A stretch of 64,000 nt of DNA from HK-STAS-PATE-2 sp046350895 (lineage in GTDB: Bacteria; Patescibacteriota; Patescibacteriia; 2-12-FULL-60-25): positions 148,181-212,180 of the forward strand of contig JAXLZL010000001.1 in NCBI GenBank assembly GCA_046350895.1. The letters run 5' to 3'. This document shows positions 53,086-61,068 of the stretch, one piece after another. The position numbers and the translations under genes were made by a program. Every line of letters starts with the position of its first letter. The first letter of the stretch is position 1. The notes beneath the pieces are model-generated. The model ran no database searches. It worked only from the letters and a program-made list of their open reading frames with translations, and was not told the DNA's origin.

Positions 53086-53907
53086 CTATGATACACGCGG
53101 AGACGGTTTGCCGCGATGTTTCAAGAAATATCGCATTGCACTCTTGATATGCTCGCGAGCAACACGATTGGTAAAAATTTCTAAAGGCGAGCGAAGGCGG
53201 CTCTCACGCTTGTGATAGTGCATAACGCGCGCGCCAGGAAAGTACGCGACGCGATGGCCTGACTCCCAGGTGCGGCGGCACAAGTCCGTATCTTCAAAAT
53301 ACATGAAAAAACGGTCATCAAAACCTTCGAGCGCTTCGAGCACATGGCGGCGAATGAGCATGGCTGACCCCATGATCCAATCAACGTCTTGTGCGCGTTC
53401 GCGGTCCATTGTTTTTAACAAATAACGCTCAAGGGTGCGCTTCGCCCAAGGCAATGAACCCAAGACGGTGCGACGGTAGACGGGCACCATGAGGGACGGA
53501 AACGCATAACAGTTGTCTTGGTCGGTACCGTCTGGGTTTGTCGTGCGCGGACCAGAAATACCAATGTCAGCCGATGCGTCCATCCACTCAACCCAACGCT
53601 CAAGCTCACCGGCAAACAACAGCACGTCGGGATTAATCAAGGCGACATAATGGCCCGTCGCCTGCTTAAAAGCCAGATTATTGCCCCGGCCAAAACCGAG
53701 ATTGCCGCCTGCCGAAAGATACGTTGCCCAAGGAAACTTTTCTGCCATCATCTCTTTCAAACCATCTTTACCATCGCAATCGACGACAAAGTATTCATAG
53801 TCAAAAGCAAGGGCGGCATCTTGGACGCTCTGCAAAAGATGGCGGATGAGATGAGCTGAACGGTAGTTTACCGTAACAAAACTCACCTTTGGTCGAGGGC
53901 TCGACAT
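53086..53907 (-). CDS. Family 2 glycosyltransferase
   Basis: 273 residues from ATG 53907 (MSSPRPKVSFVTVNYRSA). GT-A fold: VVDCDGKDG, FGRGNNLAFKQATG, LINPDVLLF (acidic site) and FMYFEDTDLCRRTW, as in rhamnosyltransferase-like GT2 enzymes. Its stop overlaps the region just ahead of the DUF4012 start. In an operon with two more glycosyltransferase-type genes upstream. Confidence 0.92.
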   Translation of the reverse strand: MSSPRPKVSFVTVNYRSAHLIRHLLQSVQDAALAFDYEYFVVDCDGKDGLKEMMAEKFPWATYLSAGGNLGFGRGNNLAFKQATGHYVALINPDVLLFAGELERWVEWMDASADIGISGPRTTNPDGTDQDNCYAFPSLMVPVYRRTVLGSLPWAKRTLERYLLKTMDRERAQDVDWIMGSAMLIRRHVLEALEGFDDRFFMYFEDTDLCRRTWESGHRVAYFPGARVMHYHKRESRLRSPLEIFTNRVAREHIKSAMRYFLKHRGKPSPRVS

Positions 53908-53919
53908 GGCGCACATCTA

Positions 53920-54930
53920 TCAGATTTTGCCTGATCCAGCAAGGGGCGTGTACCACGAACGGCGCTTGGCCGCGCTGATCAAATGGCGGCGGTTTTTTGC
54001 ATGCCAGCGATACGCTTCAAAGCGCTGACGCCAGTGATGAGGCACTCGTGACCATTGCGAAGGGCTCGCCAGCGCCAAGAAAAAACCATAAAACATGCGA
54101 AGCAATAACCAAGGCGAATGGCGAAAGCGCCACATGCCATGGTCCATGGCGGATTCGGCCGTACGCCGGCATTGCAGTTGCTCGAGCGCGGATTTGCCAC
54201 GCGCCAAAGGGAGACTTGCCGGCCACCACACCGTCGCATCATCAAGACGCTCGGATACGGCGCCCATGGCGGTCAGTAAGGCGACGAGATAATCGGGCGA
54301 ACATGGCAACCGCGACTCGTCATCCAGCCATGGCGCCAACGTTTCAGAAGCGAGCAAAGAGGCGCGCACAACAAATGCATGCGGCGCCGGCGCAAACCAC
54401 ACCATCGGTGACACCAGCTCTTTGCGATCACGGCCTTTTAATAAAGCGACCGGGCGACGAAAACGATTAAGCGCTTGGCCGGCGGATAAGATCTCGTTTG
54501 AAAATGCATAAACGCGACGCTCATCCGCGTCTTGTTCTTGGATGGCGGCGCAAACCGTACCGCCCAACATCCCGAGGGCGGGTTCGCGGTCAAGGCGGTC
54601 GAGAAAACGTTTCAGGGACTCTTGGCCAAACAACACGCCGGGGCGCGTAAAAACGACATAACAACGAGCGAGGTCCTGCTTCTCCCATCGGGTCAGCGCA
54701 AGACGAATGGCGCGCTTCCAGCACAAAGACAAAGATTGGCGTTTTGCTTGGCGCAATACCACGGTCTTGGCGTCTTCGGCGGCTGCCGCTGAACGGTCCG
54801 GCGTATTTTGGATGATCAAAGACTGCCAATCGTCCGTGGTTTGGCCTTCAAGGGTAGCGCGCGTTTCTTGCCAGAGCGTTTCATCTCCATCCAAGACGGC
54901 GATCGTCATGAGTCGCGTCGCGGCTTGCAT
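53920..54930 (-). CDS. Divergent glycosyltransferase family 2-like protein
   Basis: 336 residues. The start (TIAVLDGDETLWQETRATLEGQ) and DDWQSLIIQNTPD look like a degraded GT-A nucleotide-binding half. A DxD-like site is not clear (YVVFTRPGVLFG occupies its place). The C-terminus is basic and Trp-rich (WRFRHSPWLLLRMFYGFFLAL). It may be an inactive or unusual transferase. It starts 2 nt after the membrane glycosyltransferase gene's stop. Confidence 0.65.
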   Translation of the reverse strand: MQAATRLMTIAVLDGDETLWQETRATLEGQTTDDWQSLIIQNTPDRSAAAAEDAKTVVLRQAKRQSLSLCWKRAIRLALTRWEKQDLARCYVVFTRPGVLFGQESLKRFLDRLDREPALGMLGGTVCAAIQEQDADERRVYAFSNEILSAGQALNRFRRPVALLKGRDRKELVSPMVWFAPAPHAFVVRASLLASETLAPWLDDESRLPCSPDYLVALLTAMGAVSERLDDATVWWPASLPLARGKSALEQLQCRRTAESAMDHGMWRFRHSPWLLLRMFYGFFLALASPSQWSRVPHHWRQRFEAYRWHAKNRRHLISAAKRRSWYTPLAGSGKI

Positions 54931-54931
54931 A

Positions 54932-56425
54932 TCAATTCTTCTTTTCTGGATCTTTGCGCTTGATGGTCACGTTGAATCCGAGCGGCTTATTGAGCATCAT
55001 GCGCGTTTGCGCGTCGATGGCCGGGATGGATCCGAACAAGATGAGCGTCACCGGCGCCAAGAGCCATTGCAAACAGATGGTGAGATAGGCAAACGGGCGC
55101 GGATAGCGGTGCGGGATCGGCGGCAACAAGGTCAATGCCAAGCCGGCAGATATAAACATGCCGAGCAGAGACAGGCGCATCAGCCACTGGAGCGTGAATG
55201 GCGTGTTTTGAAAAATGGCGTATGAGCGAAACGCTTCAGGCGCGACAAAAAACGGCAAATACCCAAGCACGGTAATAAGCAGTGGAGCTGTCGCCCAGGT
55301 GAGCGTGCCTTCGAACTGCTTGAAGATCCAAACGAATTTTTCAAAACGGGGCATTTGCTTGTCTTCGGCAAACTTTTCGATCATGTACGGAAAGTTTTCA
55401 ACGCCCCAAGCCCAACGCCGCAGCTGCTTATAAAGTGCCGGCAAGGCCTGAAAGTATTTGCCCGTCATGACCGTGTCCATTGAAACCGGCAAATGGATAG
55501 GCGTCACGCGATAAGCGCCATGGTATTTGATGAGGCCCTGCAAAAAAATGCGCGAATCTTCTGACACGATGTCTTTTTGCCAATAACCGACGTCCATCAG
55601 CATGCGCAATGACATTGAGTGCGACGAGAACGTCATCATGCCTTCAGGTCGGGCCAATTCGGTCATCAACCAAAAGGTCGTGCCGAACATGGCGACACGT
55701 ACCGCCGCTGGCGACTCCCACAAATTATTGTTATACAACGCCACCGGCTGGTAAGAGCTGCGCGTCGGTTCAGGCACACGCAAGTACTCCCACGTCACGT
55801 TTGAAAAATACTGCGGATGGACAATGGTGTCGATGTCGAAAGACGAAACAACGGTCCAATCAGGATCAAGACCGGAGGCAAGCAAAGCCGCTTCAACCTG
55901 ATGTGCCGAGTAATTCAAATTTGAGCCTTTGCCCGGGATCTCGTCCGGCAAACCGGCGGGATGGACGGTCGAATAGAATCCGCCAAAAACGCCCTTGAAC
56001 TCAGGCTCAACCTGGGCGATGATCGAACGAAAGTTCGCTTCATCGCGGCCTTCGCCGGCAATGACGATATGCATGCGCTCAGCCGGATATGACGCCTTTG
56101 AAAGGGCGTGCAGGGTTTCGCGGATCACCGACAACGGCTCTTTATAGGTCGGCAAAAAAATCACGTGGCGGATTTTTTCGTAATTCGGCAAGGTACGGGC
56201 TTCGGACTCCCAATCACGCTTGATCGCCTGGCGGTAACGCCACCAAGACAACATCAAAAACGGGGCAAAATACGAGACGCGCAATAGCCAATACAAATCG
56301 AACATGATGATGAAATACACCATCCAAAGCGGGCGGATAAACGAAAACACGACCGCCAATACCAATACCAGCCAAGTGGTAGCGCCTGGCAGGATTTCGT
56401 AAAAGCGTTTGTTATTGAAGGTCAT
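54932..56425 (-). CDS. Membrane-bound processive-type glycosyltransferase (GT2, cellulose synthase-like)
   Basis: 497 residues. Two N-terminal helices (LVLVLAVVFSFIRPLWMVYFIIM), then the GT2 domain with HVIFLPTYKEP, VVSSFDIDTIVH (DxD), SEDSRIF (catalytic Asp region) and QLRRWAWG (QxxRW), then three or four helices. The D, DxD, ED and QxxRW set is that of BcsA/HasA-like synthases, so it could make and extrude a polysaccharide. It overlaps tsaB by 4 nt. Confidence 0.88.
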   Translation of the reverse strand: MTFNNKRFYEILPGATTWLVLVLAVVFSFIRPLWMVYFIIMFDLYWLLRVSYFAPFLMLSWWRYRQAIKRDWESEARTLPNYEKIRHVIFLPTYKEPLSVIRETLHALSKASYPAERMHIVIAGEGRDEANFRSIIAQVEPEFKGVFGGFYSTVHPAGLPDEIPGKGSNLNYSAHQVEAALLASGLDPDWTVVSSFDIDTIVHPQYFSNVTWEYLRVPEPTRSSYQPVALYNNNLWESPAAVRVAMFGTTFWLMTELARPEGMMTFSSHSMSLRMLMDVGYWQKDIVSEDSRIFLQGLIKYHGAYRVTPIHLPVSMDTVMTGKYFQALPALYKQLRRWAWGVENFPYMIEKFAEDKQMPRFEKFVWIFKQFEGTLTWATAPLLITVLGYLPFFVAPEAFRSYAIFQNTPFTLQWLMRLSLLGMFISAGLALTLLPPIPHRYPRPFAYLTICLQWLLAPVTLILFGSIPAIDAQTRMMLNKPLGFNVTIKRKDPEKKN

Positions 56426-56802
56426 GCTTTAGGGAGGGTGATGTTTGGCTCGGCGTCGTAAATAGGGGCGAGGTATTCGGTTGCGACAAAACCCCCATCA
56501 TCAAGTTTCTGTTGGGCTTTGGCCAAGGTTTCGGTTTCGCCATGATACTCAAGCCCGACCAAGGGGATGCTTTTGAGGCGTGCGATCAAGTTCGCATCCA
56601 AAACACCGATACGGATGGCCGAAAACGAGCCAGGCCCTGAGACACAGAATACTCCTTCAAGCTCAGCAAGATAAGATGAGATCTTGGGTAAGAGTTTTTG
56701 GCCACGCCCGAGGATCACGCGAAGCTTTGGCTTGCCGCCTTTTTTTAAGAGGGCAAAACGCAGTACGCCCGACTCATGCGTATCAATATACAGCCATGAC
56801 AT
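56422..56802 (-). CDS. tsaB: TsaB-like protein (tRNA t6A biosynthesis), short form
   Basis: 126 residues. YIDTHESG at the start and CVSGPGSFSAIRIGVLDANLIA match the TsaB signature (GPGSFTGLRIG). TsaB partners TsaD and TsaE in making t6A at position 37 of ANN-decoding tRNAs. It is about half the length of E. coli TsaB and lacks the second ASKHA subdomain, as in other CPR members I know of. Overlaps the cellulose synthase-like gene by 4 nt. Confidence 0.8.
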   Translation of the reverse strand: MSWLYIDTHESGVLRFALLKKGGKPKLRVILGRGQKLLPKISSYLAELEGVFCVSGPGSFSAIRIGVLDANLIARLKSIPLVGLEYHGETETLAKAQQKLDDGGFVATEYLAPIYDAEPNITLPKA

Positions 56803-56807
56803 AAGGG

Positions 56808-57422
56808 TTATACGACCGTACGTTCATGCAATTTGCTAACGATAACGGTTTGCGGCGATTCGAGAATGGCGTACAAGAAACGGTCCGTCATGTCTTTGCG
56901 GTAGCGGTACTCTTCATTGGTCATGACGGTAAAATTGATTTCGAATCCGAGCTGTTTTTCAGCGTCTTGCACCAACGATTTCAGCTTATTCATCGGCAAA
57001 CGGTCAGCCACGATAAAAAGATCGACCGGCGCCGAACCTTGCTTGCCCAAAAAAACTCCGTGCAATGAGAGATGCTTCACATCGCCCAATTCGAGAATGG
57101 CTTGGTCGAGGCGTCCGCTTAACATCACTTGGGCGCGCAAAATGAGCGCGGTGATCTCGTTCAATAATCTGAACTTTGGGTTTACGCGGTAATACTTCTT
57201 TTTCGTCGCTGAAGATTTTTTGCCTTTTTCAGCTTTTTCTTCAGTAACAATCTCTTCAATCAAACCGAGGTCGACAAGGTTTTTTAACTCACGTCGGACG
57301 GCATTGATCTGGGTGTGGACGCGTCGGGTCAATTCGCGCACAAAAATAGCCTCATCCGGATTGCGCAAAAACAAGCTCAGGAGCTTTACGCGGGTACGAG
57401 AACCAAAAAGGTGTTCAAGCAT
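56808..57422 (-). CDS. Winged-helix regulator with nucleotidyltransferase-like domain
   Basis: Start at ATG 57422 (MLEHLFGSRTRVKLLSLFL); 204 residues. An ArsR-like winged helix (FVRELTRRVHTQINAVRRELKNLVDLGLI) is followed by a C-terminal domain resembling an MNT-type nucleotidyltransferase core (LHGVFLGKQGSAPVDLFIVAD). In that core GS and the first Asp remain but the second Asp pair is altered. Common in Patescibacteria, function unknown. It lies 5 nt upstream of tsaB and diverges from the next gene. Confidence 0.8.
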   Translation of the reverse strand: MLEHLFGSRTRVKLLSLFLRNPDEAIFVRELTRRVHTQINAVRRELKNLVDLGLIEEIVTEEKAEKGKKSSATKKKYYRVNPKFRLLNEITALILRAQVMLSGRLDQAILELGDVKHLSLHGVFLGKQGSAPVDLFIVADRLPMNKLKSLVQDAEKQLGFEINFTVMTNEEYRYRKDMTDRFLYAILESPQTVIVSKLHERTVV

Positions 57423-57488
57423 ACAATGGCACAACTTTGCCCTACTTGGGACGCCTTGACAAGCCAGGGATTCTTGCCCTGTTTTGGC

Positions 57489-57517
57489 TCGACGCTTTGC
57501 TTGGGCCACCCTATACT
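57489..57517 (+). promoter_or_regulatory. Promoter with near-leaderless spacing
   Basis: -35 TCGACG (57489-57494), 17-nt spacer, -10 TATACT (57512-57517). The ATG at 57527 is 9 nt beyond the -10. Confidence 0.5.
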
Positions 57518-57526
57518 CTTATCCAT

Positions 57527-59656
57527 ATGGAGCAGACCATCCGCCTGGCCGAAATCGAGGTAAGCAAGGGCAATGAACAAGAGCGTATTGTTGGCCTTTT
57601 TCGTTATCAAGACGAAAAAGCCGGCACTAAAAGCCCACAGCTCGTGCTCATGGCGGACATCGCCTCTTCGCTCTATGTCTATGAGCAGCTTTTGGACGCC
57701 CTGAATGATGCCGCTGAACGGGTCTATCGCCAGCTCTCGACCACCAATACCGAGCCGATGTCGCGTTTTGAAAAAATCGTCAAACGCCTCAATGATGCCG
57801 TAAGCGCCTTTGTCGCGAGCGAACCCTCTGAAATCAATTGGGGGCGAGTGAGCTTATATGCCTTTGAGATCCATGACCGCGCGCTTTGTGTCAGCGGCAT
57901 CGGTCACCTGAGCAATGCCTTTTTGCAAAAAGCTGCCGATGGATATCGCACCTTCGACCTGTTTGGCTCGCTCGATGTGCCACCGGTACCGGATACGAAC
58001 AAGCTCTTCAGCGCCCTCGTTTGCGGTGACATGAAACCCGGCGATGTCTTTTTTGCCGGTACCTCAAACTTTGAGCGTTTGCGCGGCGAACTCGACTTGG
58101 TCAACCGTCTCAAGACCCTACCGCCGGTTAGCGCCGCTCTCGAAATCACCCAAGACCTCGAACGACGCAACCCCGATGAGGACTTTGCCGGCATCGTTAT
58201 TTCTTGCAGCGCGGTGCACCAGCGTCCTGCTCCGGCAGCCGTCGTACCGCCGAAACCGGTACAAGCCGTGCCGCAAAGCGCACAATCCATGCAAGAGCTT
58301 TATCGACGCGAAAAAACTACTGAACAGCTGCTATCGCCTTCGGTTGGCAACCAATCACTGACCGAGACAGACCGCGAAGACAACAAACCGATGCCACGCC
58401 GCTCCGCTTCGGGCTTCAGCCTGGTTGCCACCTTGGCTGAATTCAAAAACACGCTCAAACAACGCAAGCGTTCGCCTCTTAATGCCTTGGGCAAAGATCC
58501 GACCACCTTAGCCGGCATGCGCAATATGGGGGCAGGCCATGGCACCGCGTTTTCATTTGCGCGCAAACGCCAGAGCTACCTTCTTGGCGCCCTTGTCATC
58601 GTGATCATTGCTGGCGGTTTGGGCTGGAGCTTTTACAGCAAAAAACAAAAAGAAACTGCGCTTTGGAACACCCAATTCGAACAAGCCCAAGACAAACGTT
58701 CACGCGCAGAAAGCGCCCTTCTCTATGGCAACGAGCAAGGGGCTCGCACCTTATTGCAAGATGCCCGCTCGCTCATGAATGGCTTAGCCGACACGACCGC
58801 CGAACAAAAGACCAAAAAAGCCGCGCTCGCCCAGGCTCTCGATGCCATGGCGGTAAAAATTCGCCGTACGGTTGTCGTAACGCCAACCCAACTCGCCAGC
58901 GCTTCTCTTGGTGCCCAAGCCGGGTCATTGCGCACCCCATTTGTTTTGAACGGCAATGTCTACATGGTTGACCAAAGCGCCCAAAGCGTGGTGCGCGTCG
59001 ACCCTTCGCAGGCAAATGTGAAGCGTTATGAACTCCCAACAAGTACGGCCGACATCGTGGCGGCTTATGGCGGTACGTCAAACGGCTTTCTCGTCTCGGC
59101 TACGGGCAGCGTGATGTCGGTGAATCCGACCACGGGCGTCGTCGCCAATGCGGGCTCGATCACCACGAGCACGCTTTCAGCGATCACCATCTACAATAAA
59201 CGCCTCTATGCGCTTAATCCGCAAACGGGCGCCATCACCCGCCATGAAGCCAGCAGCTCAGGCTTTGGCTCGGGTACGAGCTATATCAAGCAAACGACCG
59301 TACCACTCACCGATACCACCGGCATCGCTATTGACTCGTCGGTCTACGTTTCATGGCGCGATGGCAAACTGAAGCGCTACCTGTCAGGCGCAGAAGAGAC
59401 CTGGGCACCTGCCCAAGTTGACCCGGTCGTTACCTCTATCACCTCGATTTGGACCGATGGCGCCGACCATGACCGCATTGTTGCCACGGATACAACCGGT
59501 AAGCGCATTCTCGTCTGGCGCAAATCAGACGGTGCGCTCATCGCCCAGCTCACATCACCGAACTTTCAAGGTCCGACCTATGTCACCGGTGACGGTGCAA
59601 AGAAAAAACTTTATGTGATCGACAATAACATCCTCTGGCAACTCGATCTGCCATAA
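57527..59656 (+). CDS. PP2C-like/transmembrane/beta-propeller protein
   Basis: 709 residues from ATG 57527. Residues about 1-240 resemble a PP2C/SpoIIE-type phosphatase fold (GLFRYQDEKAG, VSLYAFEIHDRALCVSGIGH, LVCGDMKPGDVFFAGTSNF, DFAGIVISC). The metal-binding Asp residues are not clearly conserved, so it may be a pseudo-phosphatase. A disordered linker, one membrane helix at about 350-372 (LLGALVIVIIAGGLGWSFY), a short coiled coil and an extracytoplasmic six- or seven-bladed propeller (~470-709) follow. A link between surface sensing and cytoplasmic signalling is plausible but inferred. Confidence 0.75.
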   Translation: MEQTIRLAEIEVSKGNEQERIVGLFRYQDEKAGTKSPQLVLMADIASSLYVYEQLLDALNDAAERVYRQLSTTNTEPMSRFEKIVKRLNDAVSAFVASEPSEINWGRVSLYAFEIHDRALCVSGIGHLSNAFLQKAADGYRTFDLFGSLDVPPVPDTNKLFSALVCGDMKPGDVFFAGTSNFERLRGELDLVNRLKTLPPVSAALEITQDLERRNPDEDFAGIVISCSAVHQRPAPAAVVPPKPVQAVPQSAQSMQELYRREKTTEQLLSPSVGNQSLTETDREDNKPMPRRSASGFSLVATLAEFKNTLKQRKRSPLNALGKDPTTLAGMRNMGAGHGTAFSFARKRQSYLLGALVIVIIAGGLGWSFYSKKQKETALWNTQFEQAQDKRSRAESALLYGNEQGARTLLQDARSLMNGLADTTAEQKTKKAALAQALDAMAVKIRRTVVVTPTQLASASLGAQAGSLRTPFVLNGNVYMVDQSAQSVVRVDPSQANVKRYELPTSTADIVAAYGGTSNGFLVSATGSVMSVNPTTGVVANAGSITTSTLSAITIYNKRLYALNPQTGAITRHEASSSGFGSGTSYIKQTTVPLTDTTGIAIDSSVYVSWRDGKLKRYLSGAEETWAPAQVDPVVTSITSIWTDGADHDRIVATDTTGKRILVWRKSDGALIAQLTSPNFQGPTYVTGDGAKKKLYVIDNNILWQLDLP

Positions 59657-59659
59657 CCA

Positions 59660-59688
59660 TTTCGCAAAAAAGAAAAATCCGTTATACT
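59660..59688 (+). promoter_or_regulatory. Promoter of the small membrane protein gene
   Basis: -35 TTCGCA (59660-59665), 17-nt spacer, -10 TATACT (59683-59688), 28 nt before the ATG at 59717. Confidence 0.5.
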
Positions 59689-59716
59689 AAGGGCAAGTTC
59701 AAAAGACTTGCTCTTT

Positions 59717-60085
59717 ATGGCCATCAAAAAAACTACGCGCCGCCCACGCGCCGCCGCGCAAAAAACCGTCGCCGCTCATACCGCGCCAAAAACAAAACAT
59801 GAACCACAGGGGCATCACCTGCTATCTTGGTTCGCCCTCTGGTCGATGTATGCTTGCGCCCTGGTAGTCTCGATCGCTTTTTTGACGCGTGTGGATTGGA
59901 AATGGCTCACGGCCTATGCCTATGAGCAAACGCACCAAGACGAGATCGCCCAAGAGCAGTTGGTAAACGCCCTCGAAAAAACTACCCTCGAGATGGCCGC
60001 CAGTGCCAGCGCCGCTTCAACCTCAACGTGCGCCGCGCTCGGATTCACCGCTACGAATACCAAAGCCTCAACCTCAACTCGTTAA
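59717..60085 (+). CDS. Small single-pass membrane protein
   Basis: 122 residues from ATG 59717 (MAIKKTTRRPRAAAQ). A basic Ala/Lys/Arg-rich N-terminus is followed by one helix (LLSWFALWSMYACALVVSIAFL), a short helical segment (HQDEIAQEQLVNALEKTTLEM) and an Ala/Ser/Thr tail. Not recognised. The positive-inside rule would put the basic end in the cytoplasm. A terminator follows 16 nt after the stop. Confidence 0.7.
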   Translation: MAIKKTTRRPRAAAQKTVAAHTAPKTKHEPQGHHLLSWFALWSMYACALVVSIAFLTRVDWKWLTAYAYEQTHQDEIAQEQLVNALEKTTLEMAASASAASTSTCAALGFTATNTKASTSTR

Positions 60086-60100
60086 GGCGAGAAAAATGCG

Positions 60101-60134
60101 AAACCCCCTGCTTCCAGTTCGGTCGCAGGGGGTT
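60101..60134. terminator. Bidirectional hairpin terminator
   Basis: AAACCCCCTGC pairs with GCAGGGGGTTT around a 12-nt loop. It lies between two convergent genes. Confidence 0.85.
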
Positions 60135-60156
60135 TGTTGTCAGTCGTGGCCAGCTG

Positions 60157-60540
60157 TCAGCCGATCGGGTAGACACCCGATTCTTGCTCGAAGTGCCGCT
60201 CGACGAAGGCGAGGATCGAGTCCTCCCCCTCGAGGTCGAAGAAGGGCACCGGCATGCGGCTCAGGATGCCTCGAGAGACGAACTCCTCGATGGCCGGCAT
60301 GATCTCGATCGGGGGCGTGCTGCCCACGATGATGAAGTAGGCCGTGCAGTCGTAGAGCAGCTGCGGATCATACTTGGCCCGCAGTTCTTCGACGCGCTTG
60401 CAGATGATGGCGTTGTTATTGATGTAGTCCCTCCTCCTCCAGGACCGACAGAGACCCTTCAGGTACTCGGCCTTGAGGGCGTCGTCACCCGGCAGGGTCG
60501 ACGGGACTGCTGATAGTTTGGCAGTCAGTGCAATGCTCAT
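60157..60540 (-). CDS. Hypothetical protein (GC-rich orphan)
   Basis: 127 residues, not recognised. Start ATG 60540 with a perfect GGAGGTAAG site 6 nt upstream. No signal peptide or membrane helix. Features: a basic RSWRRRDYINNN stretch, CTAYFIIVGSTPP and an acidic C-terminal helix (SILAFVERHFEQES). Third codon positions are mostly G or C, unlike neighbouring genes but like the MopE-like gene. It has its own promoter and shares a terminator with the convergent gene. Probably acquired. Confidence 0.75.
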   Translation of the reverse strand: MSIALTAKLSAVPSTLPGDDALKAEYLKGLCRSWRRRDYINNNAIICKRVEELRAKYDPQLLYDCTAYFIIVGSTPPIEIMPAIEEFVSRGILSRMPVPFFDLEGEDSILAFVERHFEQESGVYPIG

Positions 60541-60558
60541 CTCTTACCTCCGGGCAAG

Positions 60559-60587
60559 TTATTAGCATTATTTTATAAAAATGTCAA
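60559..60587 (-). promoter_or_regulatory. Promoter of the GC-rich orphan
   Basis: Minus strand: -35 TTGACA (60582-60587), 17-nt AT-rich spacer ending TGC, -10 TAATAA (60559-60564). The TTGACATTTTT start matches the promoter of the MopE-like gene. Confidence 0.75.
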
Positions 60588-60614
60588 CGGGTTGGCGTTC
60601 GTCAAAAGCAAAAA

Positions 60615-60632
60615 CCCCGCCAAAAGGCGGAG
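60615..60632 (-). terminator. Terminator after rplL
   Basis: On the minus strand CTCCGCC-TTTT-GGCGGGG (one mismatch) is followed by TTTTT, just after the rplL stop. Confidence 0.75.
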
Positions 60633-60649
60633 TTCTTGTGAATGGGAGC

Positions 60650-61039
60650 TTATTTGAGGGTGGCCTTTGCGCCAGCTTCTTCGAGCTTCTTCTTCATGTC
60701 TTCGGCTTCTGCCTTGGTGGCATTTTCCTTGACCATCTTAGGAGCGGCATCAACGATGTCCTTCGCTTCTTTGAGACCGAGACCGGTCAATTCGCGAACA
60801 ACTTTGATAACGCCGATCTTGTTGCCACCTGCGTCCGTCAATTCGACGTTGAAGGAGGTCTTTTCTTCAGCGGCAGCTGCAGGGCCGGCTGCCATCATGA
60901 CAGGAGCCGCAGCGGATACGCCGAATTTATCTTCGAGGAGGCCAACGAGCTCAGCGAGCTCGATAACGGTAAGTTTTTCGATCGCAGCAACCAAGTCCGT
61001 GAACTTAGCTGGGATCTCAACGTTCTTCATTTCCGACAT
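60650..61039 (-). CDS. rplL: 50S ribosomal protein L7/L12
   Basis: 129 residues. An N-terminal dimerisation helix region (LVAAIEKLTVIELAELVGLLEDKF), an Ala-rich hinge (AAPVMMAAGPAAAAE) and the C-terminal factor-binding domain (GGNKIGVIKVVRELTGLGLKEAKDIVDAAPKMV). Forms the stalk that recruits GTPase factors. Downstream of rplJ. Start context CCT-ATG, no Shine-Dalgarno. Confidence 0.98.
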   Translation of the reverse strand: MSEMKNVEIPAKFTDLVAAIEKLTVIELAELVGLLEDKFGVSAAAPVMMAAGPAAAAEEKTSFNVELTDAGGNKIGVIKVVRELTGLGLKEAKDIVDAAPKMVKENATKAEAEDMKKKLEEAGAKATLK

Positions 61040-61068
61040 AGGAATGTAAGTAAGTGGATCTAAAGGGA

